DNA of 64,000 nucleotides from contig CP136068.1 in the NCBI GenBank assembly GCA_032622095.1, positions 8,101,314 through 8,165,313 on the forward strand, in the 5' to 3' direction. The DNA comes from Siphonodentalium dalli (lineage: Eukaryota; Mollusca; Scaphopoda; Gadilida; Siphonodentaliidae). Numbering within the stretch: the first letter of the stretch is position 1; every line of letters begins with the position of its first letter. The translations under genes and the position numbers were made by a program. Shown here piece after piece: positions 63,720-64,000 of the stretch. The notes beneath the pieces were generated by a model that worked only from the letters and a program-made list of their open reading frames with translations, did not search any database and was not told where the DNA came from.

Positions 63720-63800
63720 CTGGAGGTACTGTGGTTGTTCCAATTGTTGTTGTCATGGTTGTTGTTGTCATGGCCGTCGTCGACGTGTTTGTTGTATAAC
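63720..63800 (-). CDS. lectin gene, Thr-rich linker exon 1 (partial gene start beyond window)
   Basis: The acceptor TGTATTTCAG ends at 63801 and the donor CCTCCAG is followed by GTAGATG (63719 downward). It is 81 bp, phase 1-1. It encodes YTTNTSTTAMTTTTMTTT, then IGTTTVPP. It is a shorter, diverged duplicate of 63022-63159 with the same splice-site context. The gene must continue upstream past 64000, where a signal peptide and another domain are expected; the PAN exons at 14.8 and 26.6 kb end in the matching phase. Confidence 0.8.
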
Positions 63801-64000
63801 CTGAAATACATATGTAGCGCTAACTGTGTCAGTTGCCAAATACTTTTCAACGTCTATCTATATGTACATGGATGTGATCTACCAAAGTTATGGGTTGAGT
63901 ATATATCATGTAGATTGATCGACCCGCGGAGACGACTACGACTGCAAAACTGCTGAATTTCTTAAGGAATTCAAACGTCTCAGTGGTTACTGTAAACGTT

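Larger units (their letters stand above)
62640..63820 (-). repeat. tandem duplication carrying a Thr-rich exon in each unit
   Basis: Unit 1 (62640-63177) and unit 2 (63178-63820) share GCTGTCAATGGTGACGGG, GTGATTTAAA, TGGCCAATCAGATTGCTAG, GGAGCTTCTAATCTGCT, TTCTGAACGCTCTCCATTAA and TTCCCCACTGACGTCCGATT up to the exon. Unit 2 carries two insertions (about 63263-63317 and 63446-63571). Confidence 0.93.

Overview
The window looks like animal nuclear DNA with no bacterial or organellar character: it is AT-rich, almost free of long open frames, has exons with GT-AG borders and long introns, and is crowded with inverted-repeat transposable elements, tandem arrays and microsatellites. Secreted modular proteins (PAN/apple-like domain, Thr-rich linker, C-type lectin domain) and a base texture full of short CATG/TACATG/ACCGGT words fit a marine lophotrochozoan such as a mollusc. 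That placement is inference only.

Region 1 (1-11119) is the most striking object: a near-perfect 11.1 kb palindrome with two arms of about 5.5 kb, roughly 97-99% alike where compared by eye, around a spacer of about 57 bp at 5532-5588. Each arm holds about five degenerate units of roughly 265 bp near the centre, a direct duplication of about 800 bp further out, and small outward-facing open frames intact in both arms. I recognise no transposase, polymerase or other known protein in it.

Region 2 (11120-31900) holds minisatellites, then two paralogous first exons on the minus strand (14805-15054 and 26607-26856), each encoding a signal peptide plus a PAN/apple-like domain inside a segmental duplication. 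The second copy is interrupted by a 1.29 kb TIR element with a 9-bp target duplication; the first copy preserves the empty site. Foldback elements, a TTAA-flanked element and a tandem duplication of about 0.7-1 kb complete the region.

Region 3 (31900-58260) has no gene I can defend. It holds a ~130-bp tandem array (35060-36370), a 1-kb foldback element (37300-38320), a satellite district (42950-46600) with ~195-bp and ~0.5-kb tandem units and scattered copies of the dyad TTTGCGCTTAAGCGCAAA, the tail of a non-LTR retrotransposon (51.9-52.35 kb), and several small foldback elements.

Region 4 (58263-64000) contains the 3' part of a minus-strand gene that I assembled from splice sites and phase: two Thr-rich linker exons (63720-63800 and 63022-63159, produced by an intragenic tandem duplication) and two exons that complete a C-type lectin domain (60600-60776 and 58263-58498, ending in TAA). 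All junctions are phase 1. The PAN exons at 14.8 and 26.6 kb also end in phase 1, so they could be first exons of the same kind of secreted lectin. The 5' end of the 58-64 kb gene lies beyond the window.
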